A stretch of 21,879 nt of DNA from an uncultured Lachnospiraceae bacterium (GCA_910577735.1 CAJTOO010000035.1:1-21879); one strand, 5' to 3'; shown: positions 1-8,692, counted from the first letter of the stretch. Notes: generated by a model not told the origin, from the sequence alone. Made by a program: numbers and translations.

Positions 1-89
1 TTATTTGCTATGCCCTTCATTTCTTGGCTGTCTTTTACTTATTTGTTTCAAACTTGTATCCTTTCTAATTTTTAGTCCGGTCAGTGCTC

Positions 90-1259
90 TTACCCTTCGT
101 GTAAAGAACAGGTCTGATCCAGGAAAGCGATAAATTCAGGAAATTCCTGCAGGCGTAATGCACCGCCGTAGATATTTGTGGCGCTGACTACCATGCTGTC
201 TAATTTCTGGTAGTTCTCGTTGACACATTCAAAGGAACCTTGTTCTTTGAAGTAAGCGGCTGCGGCAGTCAGTGCATTGGCAGCAAGAGCGAAATCTTTC
301 TGCGCCAGACACCATATGATCCAGCCCGTTGCTGTCGCCCAATAAGCCCCGTTCTGGTAGGTCTCTTGTGGCACTTCGATGAGCAGACGATCCCAATATT
401 CCCCCTGCAGCAGATGACGGACCTGCCCGTGGTATAGGAACTGTCCGCAGTTTGCGGTAAGAAAATGCAAAATAGACTGGCGTACAGAGTCCCGGCAGGG
501 AAAATCAATATAGAGAAGATAAGCATTTCCCCAGATATCTAGTTGGCTGCAATCTTTTGAAGCGGCCAGGAACGCCCCAGCTTTGTCCTGAAAAAGAGAA
601 TGGATATTCTGCTCTATTTTTGCAGCCTTTTCCTGATAGAAGAGGGAAGGGCCGGTATGGAAGGTCTGGCAGAGTGATGCCATCATACGGCATGCCCGCC
701 AGAAGAGAAGCGATTCCATGAAAAGTTCTCCGGTTTTACATACGGTGTCCGTGAATCCGTAGGGGGAGTGCGGACAGTTGGGATCGTTATAAACAAGTCC
801 CTGCGGACTTAGCGGAATCAGTTCCATGCCTGCGGTCAGATCCGGTTCCCAGGTACCAAAAAGCGCTGCGGCATCAGAAGAAAGCTCTTTTTGACGCTGT
901 AACAGGCAGTATACAGTAAAAATAAGGAAGGGGGTGTTGTCCAGGTTGGCTTCACCGATTGGAGCCCCGGCCTCTCCGGCTGCATAGACGCCGGTTCCGT
1001 TGCCGTAGGTTCTGTCGGGCATCCATCCGTCTGCTCTCTTATGTCTGATAGAGTATTCGATGCAGCCAATGACATCCTCATCGGGAATAGCAAAACCGGC
1101 GTATTCAACCATATAGGAAAAGTCACGGATCCATAGTGCGTTGTAGCTGGAAATGCCGTCCGGGGTGTAGAGGCAGGTGCCATCGTAAGCGGTGGATTTG
1201 CAGCCGTTGATCAATTGTAAGGATAGCTGTTTGAAGTAATCTGTTATTTCCTGATACAT
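90..1259 (-). CDS. Six-hairpin (alpha/alpha)6 glycosidase-like protein, family unknown
   Basis: This 389-residue protein has no signal peptide or membrane segment, so it should act in the cytosol. Its pattern is that of an (alpha/alpha)6-barrel carbohydrate enzyme: an ALWIRDF segment near residue 42, DGWMPDRTYGNG near residue 77, NLDNTPFL near residue 106, and late aromatic blocks (NGAYWATATGW, then NENYQKLDS). The Arg-Asp pair and the DNTPF stretch resemble substrate-pocket elements of GH15/GH63/GH125-like six-hairpin enzymes, but I cannot place it in a family or name its catalytic pair. The ATG at 1259 has an AAAGGAG site about 7 bases upstream on the minus strand. It is divergent from the ROK regulator and shares its operator region, so co-regulation is likely. 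By context it may trim a disaccharide or oligosaccharide imported by the neighbouring transporter. That role is inference. Confidence 0.88.
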   Translation of the reverse strand: MYQEITDYFKQLSLQLINGCKSTAYDGTCLYTPDGISSYNALWIRDFSYMVEYAGFAIPDEDVIGCIEYSIRHKRADGWMPDRTYGNGTGVYAAGEAGAPIGEANLDNTPFLIFTVYCLLQRQKELSSDAAALFGTWEPDLTAGMELIPLSPQGLVYNDPNCPHSPYGFTDTVCKTGELFMESLLFWRACRMMASLCQTFHTGPSLFYQEKAAKIEQNIHSLFQDKAGAFLAASKDCSQLDIWGNAYLLYIDFPCRDSVRQSILHFLTANCGQFLYHGQVRHLLQGEYWDRLLIEVPQETYQNGAYWATATGWIIWCLAQKDFALAANALTAAAAYFKEQGSFECVNENYQKLDSMVVSATNIYGGALRLQEFPEFIAFLDQTCSLHEG

Positions 1260-1305
1260 AAAAATCTCCTTTCGTTTTAGGGATGATTCCAGATATGATA
1301 CATGC

Positions 1306-1335
1306 AGTATAGCATAATAAAAGTAATATGGAAAG
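1306..1335 (-). promoter_or_regulatory. Candidate promoter of the leftward glycosidase-like gene
   Basis: On the minus strand TATACT (1311-1306) lies 18 bases downstream of TTTCCA (1335-1330). The -10 is good and the -35 poor (four of six matches). It sits about 50 bases upstream of the start codon, beside the inverted repeat proposed as the ROK operator. Confidence 0.3.
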
Positions 1336-1338
1336 TAG

Positions 1339-1376
1339 TTTTGTAAAAATGATTAACAAAAGTTATTTACAAAACA
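1339..1376. promoter_or_regulatory. Perfect inverted repeat, probable ROK operator
   Basis: Arm GTTTTGTAAA (1339-1348) is exactly complementary to TTTACAAAAC (1367-1376), with an 18-base AT-rich spacer. It lies between the two divergent genes, and its right arm overlaps the -35 hexamer of the ROK gene. ROK repressors of the NagC/Mlc/XylR type bind AT-rich palindromes and often repress their own gene and neighbours. The repeat is seen directly; its use as an operator is inferred. Confidence 0.55.
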
Positions 1377-1394
1377 AAAAAAGGATGTTATACT
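1367..1394 (+). promoter_or_regulatory. Sigma-A-type promoter of the ROK regulator gene
   Basis: TTTACA (1367-1372), a 16-base spacer and TATACT (1389-1394) form a good vegetative promoter ending 31 bases before the start codon. The -35 lies inside the right arm of the inverted repeat, which would let a bound repressor block RNA polymerase. Confidence 0.6.
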
Positions 1395-1425
1395 CAGACT
1401 ATCTTAAAGAGAGGCGGGAGCACAA

Positions 1426-2640
1426 ATGAAGAAAAATACAACAAAGGTAATTAAGGAGGCTAATAAGTATCTGGTCTTCCAGTGTATTCTTTCCTACGAA
1501 CCGGTTACGGTGGAAGAAATTATCACAAGGACTTCGCTGAGCAGGCCCACTGTGTTGGAAGTAATCAGGAATTTCCAGCAGGAAGGGCTGATAGTTAAAG
1601 GGGGATACTCCCAGCCTACCGGAGGAAGGCCGGCAGAATTGATTCATATCAATAAAGAAGCAAAATATGCAGTCGGCATTGATTTTGAATTTCCCAATGT
1701 ACGGCTGGCTGTCGCCAACGTGAAAAATGAAGCAGTTCATGGAAGGAATGTCTCATTTGAGCTTTCTGATCCTGCAGATCTGGTATTGCAGCGTCTTTTG
1801 GAGGAAGTGGAATGTCTGATCGCAGAATCCGGGGTGGACAGGACCAAGATAGCCGGAATCGGGATGGGTATTTCGGGAACGATTAACCGGACACAGGGCA
1901 AATCCCTTCATATCAAAAGGATAAAGGGGTGGGATCACATTGATATCAGACAGGTGCTGGAAGAGAAATTCGGAGTACCGGTTTATATAAAAAATGATGT
2001 GGATTTATTGGCGTTGATAGAAAAGCAGAAGTATCTGCCGCCGGATACGGAAGACTTTGCTTATATCGGAATACGTTCTGGTATAGGAAGCGCCATTTTC
2101 TACCATAACAAACCGCTTTCCGGAATTGAAGGAAATGCGGGCTATATCGGGCATACCATATTGAATCCGGAAGGACCGGAGTGTGCCTGCGGTAACAGGG
2201 GATGCCTGGATGCATATTCCGGGGAAATTGCCATGAACAGACGATACCGGCAGCTGAAAGCAGCCAAGGCGCAGGGAACCGAGCCGGATGCGGAGAACAG
2301 TTACGACACGGTCTCTGATTTTATCAGAAAGGCACAGGAAGGGGATGAGGACTGCGCCAGCATTCTGCGCCAGGCAGCGTACTATCTTGGGATTGGTATC
2401 TCCAATTTGGTAAAAACAATAGAAGTAGAAACGATAGTGATAGGAGGATGCCAGAACATCAAGGGAACCGTCTTTGAAGAAGTGGTAAAAACCACGATAG
2501 AACAATATCTGAATGATGATATGGAACTGTATGTAAAACTGCATATTGGACAACTGAAAGAGGAAGAATATCCACTGGGAGCAAGCAGTTATGTGCTGGA
2601 ACACTTTTTTGAAAAGCCAAGTCTCTCATTGACAGTTTAA
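1426..2640 (+). CDS. ROK family transcriptional regulator (NagC/XylR type)
   Basis: This 404-residue protein joins a winged helix-turn-helix (about residues 10-65, with SLSRPTVLEVIRNFQQEGL as recognition region) to a ROK sugar-binding domain (about 80-390). The ROK zinc site is visible as His243 in GYIGH followed by Cys253, Cys255 and Cys260 in CACGNRGC. The kinase phosphate loop is degenerate: GIDFEFPNVR replaces the DxGGT pattern of ROK kinases. It should therefore be a sensor-repressor rather than a sugar kinase. The inducer is probably a sugar or sugar phosphate produced from the substrate of the adjacent transporter. It stands first in the rightward unit, 94 bases ahead of the binding protein. 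The inverted repeat over its own -35 suggests autorepression. Confidence 0.93.
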   Translation: MKKNTTKVIKEANKYLVFQCILSYEPVTVEEIITRTSLSRPTVLEVIRNFQQEGLIVKGGYSQPTGGRPAELIHINKEAKYAVGIDFEFPNVRLAVANVKNEAVHGRNVSFELSDPADLVLQRLLEEVECLIAESGVDRTKIAGIGMGISGTINRTQGKSLHIKRIKGWDHIDIRQVLEEKFGVPVYIKNDVDLLALIEKQKYLPPDTEDFAYIGIRSGIGSAIFYHNKPLSGIEGNAGYIGHTILNPEGPECACGNRGCLDAYSGEIAMNRRYRQLKAAKAQGTEPDAENSYDTVSDFIRKAQEGDEDCASILRQAAYYLGIGISNLVKTIEVETIVIGGCQNIKGTVFEEVVKTTIEQYLNDDMELYVKLHIGQLKEEEYPLGASSYVLEHFFEKPSLSLTV

Positions 2641-2734
2641 GGATTTCGCAGTTTTACAGTCAGAAGTAAGAGGGAAAATTTGGACAGGTCATGAACTGTC
2701 TGGATTTTATAAATGCAAAGGAGGATAAAGGAGT
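2641..2734 (+). promoter_or_regulatory. Gap between ROK gene and binding-protein gene, with possible control elements
   Basis: The gap holds TTTTACA (2652-2658), matching the core of the proposed ROK half site, a short inverted repeat GACAG/CTGTC (2683-2687 and 2696-2700), and TTGGAC (2680-2685) with TATAAA (2708-2713) at a poor 22-base spacing. AAAGGAGG (2717-2724) is the ribosome binding site. A separate promoter is possible but not convincing; read-through from the ROK gene is equally likely. Confidence 0.3.
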
Positions 2735-4069
2735 ATGAAGCAAAAAGTGATAGCAGTCATTTTAAGTCTGACCATGACGGCTGGCTTATTAGCAGGCTGC
2801 GGCAGTGCAGCCGGCGGAGGGGAAGAAACGGTACAGCAGGAGACTGTGCCGGAAAGCGATGAAGCGCAGGAAGCCGACAAACCGGCAGATACCGCAGGCG
2901 GGGAAAATGTGGTGATTGAGGTGCTTTCCCTGAAAACGGAAGCAGGACCGCAGGCGGCTTTTCAGGAAATGTTCGATCATTATACAGCACAACATCCCAA
3001 TGTTACTTTTGAGATGCAGTCCATGTCTTCAGATGATTTTAAGACCACCATACGTGCAAGGGCTGCGGCAAATGATATGCCGGATCTTGTTACCTGGATG
3101 AAAGAGATCGAACCGGAATTTCTGCTGGACATCAACGGGGAGGCTTTTTTAGATAATCTGAATGCGGATACGGTGGCGGGAGCAAACGCGATCTATGACA
3201 ATGCAGTCTATGCAATGCCCATTGATAACGGCTATATCGGTCTGTATTATAATAAGGATGTTTTGGCAGCCAATCATATTGAGATTCCATCCACTTACAG
3301 TGAGCTGGTGGCTGCCTGCGAGACTCTGCAGGCCAATGGTGTGACTCCTTTTGCATCCAGTCTCAGCGATCTGTCGGTGCCGTATATGTCATTGATTGCT
3401 TTGTTTGCGGAAACGGTATATGCACCGGATTCTGACTGGAGCACAAAGAGGGATGCAGGGGAAGTGACGATCAAAGAAGATGCCGGCTGGAAGCAGGCCT
3501 TTGATATTCTGACAGATGTGGTCTATCAATACAGCAATCCGGATATGGCTTATAACCAGTCCTATGATGATTGCGCTGCCTTGATCGCAAATGGGGAAAC
3601 CGCATTTTATGGAAATGGTTCATGGGCTTTATCGGCCATCAGAGATGTCAATCCGGACGCCAATATCGGTCTGATGGCGTTCCCTGTATCGGACAATGTA
3701 CAGGATGGTAAACTGCTCTGCTTCCCGGACACCTCTTTGTCCATCTGTGCAGGTACAGAACATACGGATATTGTCAAAGATTTTCTTGCCTATGTGGCAA
3801 CGGAAGAAGCGGGGGCAATATGGGCAGAGAATGTGAAAGTTTCCTCAGCGGTGAACGGGGTGAACGTGGACTATGATCCCATTGCTGCAGATGTAGATCA
3901 TTATTTGTCTGAGAACCTGTTTACTCCTTACGGAGACCGTGTGTTGAGGAGCGTGTTTACGGATAAGCTGTGGGAGACATTTTCCTATTATATGCTGGGT
4001 GAGAGTGATTGGGACACCCTGGCAGAGGATTTGGATACGTATTGGGATAAAGCAAGGGATGGAGAGTGA
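2735..4069 (+). CDS. ABC transporter sugar-binding lipoprotein (unit 1)
   Basis: This 444-residue protein begins with a lipoprotein signal peptide: Lys2/Lys4, a hydrophobic core and lipobox LLAGC with the lipidated Cys at residue 22. A low-complexity Gly/Glu/Ala linker follows to about residue 55. The rest is a MalE/UgpB-type bilobal solute-binding fold (COG1653 class). Typical segments are DMPDLVTWM near residue 114, AMPIDNGYIGLYYNKDVL near 163-180 and IANGETAFYGNGSW near 287. It is anchored outside the membrane and delivers an oligosaccharide to the two permeases encoded next. The ligand cannot be read from sequence; by neighbourhood with the long GH94 enzyme, laminaribiose or short beta-1,3-glucans are the best guess. 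The gap to the first permease is 44 bases. Confidence 0.93.
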   Translation: MKQKVIAVILSLTMTAGLLAGCGSAAGGGEETVQQETVPESDEAQEADKPADTAGGENVVIEVLSLKTEAGPQAAFQEMFDHYTAQHPNVTFEMQSMSSDDFKTTIRARAAANDMPDLVTWMKEIEPEFLLDINGEAFLDNLNADTVAGANAIYDNAVYAMPIDNGYIGLYYNKDVLAANHIEIPSTYSELVAACETLQANGVTPFASSLSDLSVPYMSLIALFAETVYAPDSDWSTKRDAGEVTIKEDAGWKQAFDILTDVVYQYSNPDMAYNQSYDDCAALIANGETAFYGNGSWALSAIRDVNPDANIGLMAFPVSDNVQDGKLLCFPDTSLSICAGTEHTDIVKDFLAYVATEEAGAIWAENVKVSSAVNGVNVDYDPIAADVDHYLSENLFTPYGDRVLRSVFTDKLWETFSYYMLGESDWDTLAEDLDTYWDKARDGE

Positions 4070-4113
4070 TTTACAGAATGGAGAACTCCCACATACAATA
4101 AGGTGATTATTTT

Positions 4114-4989
4114 ATGAAAAATAAGAAAATAAGAGATCATGTGTTTTATGGGGTGCTTTTACTGCCGGCAATTCTATTGTTTCTGTTCTTTTTCATCATT
4201 CCGGTGGTACAGAGTATGTGGCTGTCTTTCACGGATTCTTACGGGATGAAGACAAGTTATCAATTTGTAGGGTTAGAGAATTACAAAGAGGCATTTGGGG
4301 ATCGGAGTTTTACAAAGACCATTTCCAATACCATACAGTATGCAGCCATTACGGTTGTACTGGGCAATTTGCTGTCCCTTGTGCTTGCGCTCCTGCTGGA
4401 CGCAAAAATCAGATGCAGGAATCTGTTCAGGACCTTTTTCTTTATCCCGAACATCATGAGCCTTTTGGTAGTGGGATATATATGGAGTTTTGTGTATAAA
4501 CAGGTGCTTCCGGACATTTTCGCAACGCTTAACCTGGGTAAAATCGCTGTACTGGGTAATAAGGATACCGTTGTGTGGGCACTGGCGGTAGTAGGGATCT
4601 GGAATTGCGCAGGGTACTATATGGTTATCTATATAGCAGCCCTACAGGGGATATCAGAGGATATTGTGGAGGCGGCAAGGATAGACGGCGCAAGTATGCG
4701 GCAAGTGCTGCGGTACGTAAAACTGCCGCTGATTTCCCCTACCATCCTCACCTGTGTGATTTTATCCGTATCATCCCATATGAAGGTGTTTGAGCTGCCT
4801 TACACAATGACTTCGGGAGGGCCCGTGGGCGCCTCCAGTACCATGGTGTATAAGATTTATATGACCGCGTTTAATGCCAACCGTAACGGATATGCCGCGG
4901 CACAGTCCATCGTATTGTTTGTGATGATCGGGCTGATCAGCCTGGTGCTCAATGATATTATGGGAAGAAGGGAGAAGAAGCTTAGATGA
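4114..4989 (+). CDS. ABC sugar transporter permease, MalF type (unit 1)
   Basis: This 291-residue integral membrane protein has about six transmembrane segments; the first, VLLLPAILLFLFFFIIPVV, is clear. The cytoplasmic EAA loop that docks the ATPase starts at Glu186 (EAARIDGAS, then LPLISP). It belongs to the CUT1 family for oligosaccharide uptake and should pair with the downstream permease. Its stop codon overlaps the next start (ATGA), indicating translational coupling. No ATP-binding subunit is encoded in the window. Confidence 0.93.
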   Translation: MKNKKIRDHVFYGVLLLPAILLFLFFFIIPVVQSMWLSFTDSYGMKTSYQFVGLENYKEAFGDRSFTKTISNTIQYAAITVVLGNLLSLVLALLLDAKIRCRNLFRTFFFIPNIMSLLVVGYIWSFVYKQVLPDIFATLNLGKIAVLGNKDTVVWALAVVGIWNCAGYYMVIYIAALQGISEDIVEAARIDGASMRQVLRYVKLPLISPTILTCVILSVSSHMKVFELPYTMTSGGPVGASSTMVYKIYMTAFNANRNGYAAAQSIVLFVMIGLISLVLNDIMGRREKKLR

Positions 4990-5813
4990 TGAAAAGAAAA
5001 GCAGGAAATGCCCTGGCGTCAATCGCTGTCTGGCTGATGGCAGTCATCTTTATGGCACCTTTACTCCTTGTGGTCATTAATTCGTTTAAGACAAAGGGTG
5101 AAATTATGACTTCGGCGATAGCCATGCCGGAAACCCTTTATATGGAAAATTTCAGGACGATTTTGACGGATGATCATTTCGGGATTTCCTTTCTGTTCAG
5201 TATCGGTATCGTGACTGTTACGACTTCCCTTACCGTATTGGTGGCGGCAGTCACAGGTTATGCCCTGGCAAGGTGGGAGAGCTTCCTGTGCCGTATATTG
5301 GTGGTGATCATCATGTCAACACTTTTCGTGCCATTTCAGGTTTATATGGTTGCACTCATTGTTGTTGTCCGTGATATCGGACTGATCAATCATATCGCAG
5401 GTCTGGTGATGGTGTATATAGCCCTTGGGATGCCGGTTCCCATCTTTCTATGCCGCAGTTATTGTGTGGGCATGTCCAGGGAAATCGAGGAAGCTGCTGT
5501 CATTGACGGCTGTTCAAAAGGGAAGATGGTATGGATCATAGTCCTTCCGCTGATGAAACCGATCCTGGCGACAGTGGCTGTACTGAATGCGCTGTGGGTG
5601 TGGGGAGAATTCCTGGTGGCATTTCTTGTATACGGAAACGGCAAGCCGATGACACTGCCATTGTCACAAAGATATTTTTATGGCACGTATTCTAACCAGT
5701 GGAACCTGATTCTGACAAATTTTCTGATATCCAGTATACCTGTTGTTCTGTTTTATATACTGATGCAGAAGCATATCATAAAAGGGGTGGCAGCAGGAGC
5801 AGTCAAGGGATAG
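4986..5813 (+). CDS. ABC sugar transporter permease, MalG type (unit 1)
   Basis: This 275-residue membrane protein has about six hydrophobic segments and an EAA loop at residues 169-175 (EAAVIDG, followed by LPLMKP). This is the usual second CUT1 permease. The start ATG at 4986 overlaps the stop of the previous gene by four bases; a second ATG follows directly at 4989 and cannot be excluded. A 173-base gap separates it from the GH94 gene. Confidence 0.92.
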   Translation: MMKRKAGNALASIAVWLMAVIFMAPLLLVVINSFKTKGEIMTSAIAMPETLYMENFRTILTDDHFGISFLFSIGIVTVTTSLTVLVAAVTGYALARWESFLCRILVVIIMSTLFVPFQVYMVALIVVVRDIGLINHIAGLVMVYIALGMPVPIFLCRSYCVGMSREIEEAAVIDGCSKGKMVWIIVLPLMKPILATVAVLNALWVWGEFLVAFLVYGNGKPMTLPLSQRYFYGTYSNQWNLILTNFLISSIPVVLFYILMQKHIIKGVAAGAVKG

Positions 5814-5986
5814 GCGGTGCAGGCGATCCGCGCTGTTTGCATAAGAGTGCATGTATTTAATATTTTTCTTCCTTTTCTGATATATATTCCGGTTAAGAAA
5901 CACTAAAATAAGGAAACAGAAAAGAGCTGCCGGCACAGACAGGAGCTTTTGAGAGTATTAAATATAGCATACAGGGGGCACTGCAT
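5814..5986 (+). other. Gap before the long GH94 gene, with an inverted repeat
   Basis: This 173-base stretch has no gene. CTTTTCTG (5872-5879) is complementary to CAGAAAAG (5917-5924), with inner TTCC/GGAA pairs (5887-5890 and 5912-5915), giving a possible two-stem hairpin without a following T-run. I see no convincing promoter. It may set transporter-to-enzyme expression through RNA stability. GGGGG (5973-5977) probably serves as the ribosome binding site. Confidence 0.35.
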
Positions 5987-8692
5987 ATGGGTGAGATTCG
6001 TTTTTGGGACAAGGATGGTACTTTTTTATTGGATCAGCCGGAGAATTATAGCTATCTGTACTTTCCGATTGCCGGAGAACAGGGATTGAAGAGTTCTATA
6101 ACACCGAATTTAGGCGGGGACAGTAAGCTTGATCAGGAAACGTTCCTGTTGGAGCCTGTAAGTTCGGAAAATCTGCATAACAACAGATCGACGAGGAATT
6201 TCTGGTGTATTGTGGAGGAATCCGGATGCTGGTCTGCAACAGGGGCGTCTGCGGAAGCGGAGGATAAGAAATTTACCGGGGAGCAGGATGAAAGTACATT
6301 GACGGCAGGATTGATGTGGCATACCGTGAGAAGAAGTTCGAAAAAATACAAACTGGAAGCGGAGATTACTTCTTTTGTTCCGGTGAACGATAATGTGGAG
6401 ATTATGCATGTGGTACTGCGCAATATAGGGGAGACAGCACAGAAAGTGGTGCCGGTTGCCGCTGTCCCGATTTATGGAAGAAGCGCTGATAATATCAGGG
6501 ATCACAGAAACGTTACATCAATGCTGCATAGAATACATACACAGCAGAGCAGCATTATGGTCAAACCTACCATGTCTTTTGATGAGAAGGGGCATCGAAG
6601 AAATGAGCAGATTTATTTTGCGGCAGGGGCACAGGGAGACGGCAAAGCTCCGCACTCCTTTTATCCGACGGTAGATTCCTTTATAGGGGAGGGAGGCACG
6701 TTTACGCATCCGGAGGCAGTTTACCGGAACAAAGCAGGCCTGCCCGCAGGAATGGAAATTGCCGGCAGGGAGGCTGTGGGAGGTATACGTTTTGAACAGG
6801 TAACGCTTAAAAAAGATGAGACCGCAGAATATGTGATCATCATGGGAATTGCGAAACGGGAGGAAGCGGTAGAGGAACTTATCTCAGACTATGATTCTTC
6901 TGTGAAGGTAACACAGGCTTTAGAGCGGGTAAAGGCACACTGGCAGAATAAGGTGAATGTCAGATATCATACAGGGGATGAGCGTTTTGATCTGTTCCTG
7001 CGGTGGGTGAGTTTTCAGCCCTTTTTGAGGCGGCTTTACGGATGTTCCTTCCTGCCGCATCACGACTATGGGAGAGGCGGAAGAGGATGGAGGGATCTGT
7101 GGCAGGACTGCCTGTCTCTTCTGCTGATGGAACCGGGGGATGTACGCAGGATGATTGTCAGCAATTATGGAGGAGTCCGGATTGACGGAACCAACGCAAC
7201 GATCATAGGCAGTAAGCCGGGAGAGTTTATTGCGGACAGAAACGGTATCAGCCGTGTCTGGATGGATCATGCGGTCTGGCCTTTTATGACCACAAAGCTT
7301 TATCTTGACCAGACCGGAGATCTGGAAGTTTTGTTGGAGAGCGTGCAGTACTTTAAAGATGCGCAGACGGAAAGAGGAACGCAGATTGACAATGACTGGA
7401 ATGAAAGTTATGGTATGCGGCAGAAAACATCTGCCGGCAGCATATATGCCGGAACCATTCTGGAGCATCTTCTGGTAGAGCATCTGTGTGCATTTTATGA
7501 AGTGGGAGAACACAATGAAATGCGTCTGCGGGGGGCGGACTGGAATGACGCGCTGGATATGGCTGCGGATCACGGTGAGAGTGTGGCTTTTACCTGTGCG
7601 TACGCAGGGAACCTGAGACAGCTTGCAGCCTGTCTGTGTCTTATGAGAGACAGATTGTCCTGTATGCAAATAGAGATTTTGGAAGAACTGGGGGTTCTGC
7701 TGAAAGATGATGTGGAAGTTTATGAAAGCCCAGAGGCCAAACAGGAAGTTTTGAAGGAATATACAGATTTGTGCAGGCATACTGTCAGCGGCAGGAAGAC
7801 AGAGGTGCCAGTGGATCGTCTGATTGAGAATCTGCTCCATAAGGCAGACTGGCTTATGGAGCACATCCGTAAGACGGAATGGATTCAGGGAAAAGAGGAT
7901 GAGGGTTGGTTTAACAGCTATTATGACAATCATAAAAATGCGGTGGAAGGTATCTCAGAAAAGGGTGTCCGCATGATGTTGACCGGACAGGTTTTTGCTA
8001 TTATGAGCGGAACTGCCTCAGACGATCAGATCCGCCGGATCTGTAAAAGCGCTGACCACTATCTGTATGATGCCGCCATTGGCGGATATCGGTTGAACAC
8101 AGACTTTAAGGAATTAAAGTTTGATATGGGAAGAATGTTTGGATTTGCCTATGGAGAGAAAGAAAATGGGGCTGTATTTTCCCATATGACAGTGATGTAT
8201 GCAAATGCGCTTTATAAGAGGGGCTATGTAAAAGAAGGATATAAGGCGCTCCGGACATTGGCAGATACAGCGCTTGCTTTTAACACAAGCAAAATCTATC
8301 CGGGCATTCCGGAGTATTTTAACAGTGAGGGGCGGGGGATGTATCACTATCTCACGGGCGCCGCAAGCTGGTACATGATGACCATGATGACAGAAGTATT
8401 CGGAGTGCACGGGGAAGCGGGCGACATGGTGATCAGGCCGAAGCTTTTAAAGGAGCAGTTTGATGAAAACAAAACGGCTTCCATCAGAATGTTTTTTGCC
8501 GGAAAAGAGTTCGCTGTCAGATTTCAAAACAGGGAAGGGCTGGAATATGGGACATACAAAATCGGCAGAGCCGAATGTGACGGCACAGCGATACAGAATG
8601 CCGATGATAAAGAGATAACAATCAAACGCAATACAATTCTTGCCATGGAAAACGGACTGCACAATATAATCGTAGAGCTGGTTTCGGCTTAA
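5987..8692 (+). CDS. GH94 beta-glucoside phosphorylase, long form (laminaribiose phosphorylase-like)
   Basis: This 901-residue cytosolic protein has the GH94 plan: an N-terminal beta-sandwich (about 1-310), a helical linker, an (alpha/alpha)6 barrel (about 330-800) and a small C-terminal beta domain. RGWRDLWQD (367-374) and RGADWNDALDM carry conserved pocket residues. Asp518 of ADWND aligns with the general acid of GH94 enzymes (Asp490 in cellobiose phosphorylase). Late motifs EYFNSEGRGMYHYLTGAASW are also typical. GH94 enzymes cleave a terminal beta-glucosidic bond with phosphate and release alpha-glucose 1-phosphate. The roughly 900-residue length and the position after binding protein and two permeases agree with what I recall of the laminaribiose phosphorylase of Paenibacillus sp. 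YM-1. Cellodextrin or longer laminari-oligosaccharide phosphorylase is the main alternative. Family call is firm; linkage is inferred. Confidence 0.92.
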   Translation: MGEIRFWDKDGTFLLDQPENYSYLYFPIAGEQGLKSSITPNLGGDSKLDQETFLLEPVSSENLHNNRSTRNFWCIVEESGCWSATGASAEAEDKKFTGEQDESTLTAGLMWHTVRRSSKKYKLEAEITSFVPVNDNVEIMHVVLRNIGETAQKVVPVAAVPIYGRSADNIRDHRNVTSMLHRIHTQQSSIMVKPTMSFDEKGHRRNEQIYFAAGAQGDGKAPHSFYPTVDSFIGEGGTFTHPEAVYRNKAGLPAGMEIAGREAVGGIRFEQVTLKKDETAEYVIIMGIAKREEAVEELISDYDSSVKVTQALERVKAHWQNKVNVRYHTGDERFDLFLRWVSFQPFLRRLYGCSFLPHHDYGRGGRGWRDLWQDCLSLLLMEPGDVRRMIVSNYGGVRIDGTNATIIGSKPGEFIADRNGISRVWMDHAVWPFMTTKLYLDQTGDLEVLLESVQYFKDAQTERGTQIDNDWNESYGMRQKTSAGSIYAGTILEHLLVEHLCAFYEVGEHNEMRLRGADWNDALDMAADHGESVAFTCAYAGNLRQLAACLCLMRDRLSCMQIEILEELGVLLKDDVEVYESPEAKQEVLKEYTDLCRHTVSGRKTEVPVDRLIENLLHKADWLMEHIRKTEWIQGKEDEGWFNSYYDNHKNAVEGISEKGVRMMLTGQVFAIMSGTASDDQIRRICKSADHYLYDAAIGGYRLNTDFKELKFDMGRMFGFAYGEKENGAVFSHMTVMYANALYKRGYVKEGYKALRTLADTALAFNTSKIYPGIPEYFNSEGRGMYHYLTGAASWYMMTMMTEVFGVHGEAGDMVIRPKLLKEQFDENKTASIRMFFAGKEFAVRFQNREGLEYGTYKIGRAECDGTAIQNADDKEITIKRNTILAMENGLHNIIVELVSA

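Noticed and set aside
1..89. Possible end of a further minus-strand gene at the left edge
   Set aside because: A short open frame ends at 1-3, but it has no start codon with a ribosome binding site and no recognisable protein; treated as intergenic.
2005..2604. 199-residue minus-strand frame inside the ROK gene
   Set aside because: Antisense shadow of a gene with clear ROK zinc and helix-turn-helix motifs.
4080..4089. GGAG/CTCC hairpin between the first binding-protein and permease genes
   Set aside because: Its arms are separated by only two bases, so a stable loop cannot form as written.
6920..7933. 337-residue open frame on the minus strand inside the long GH94 gene
   Set aside because: It lies wholly antisense to a gene with clear family motifs, and its translation shows no recognisable domain.
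5987..8692. Assignment of the long phosphorylase to GH149, GH161 or the cyclic beta-1,2-glucan group
   Set aside because: The ADWND loop, RDLWQD motif and C-terminal pattern look like ordinary GH94 enzymes of the cellodextrin/laminaribiose type. A profile search would settle it.
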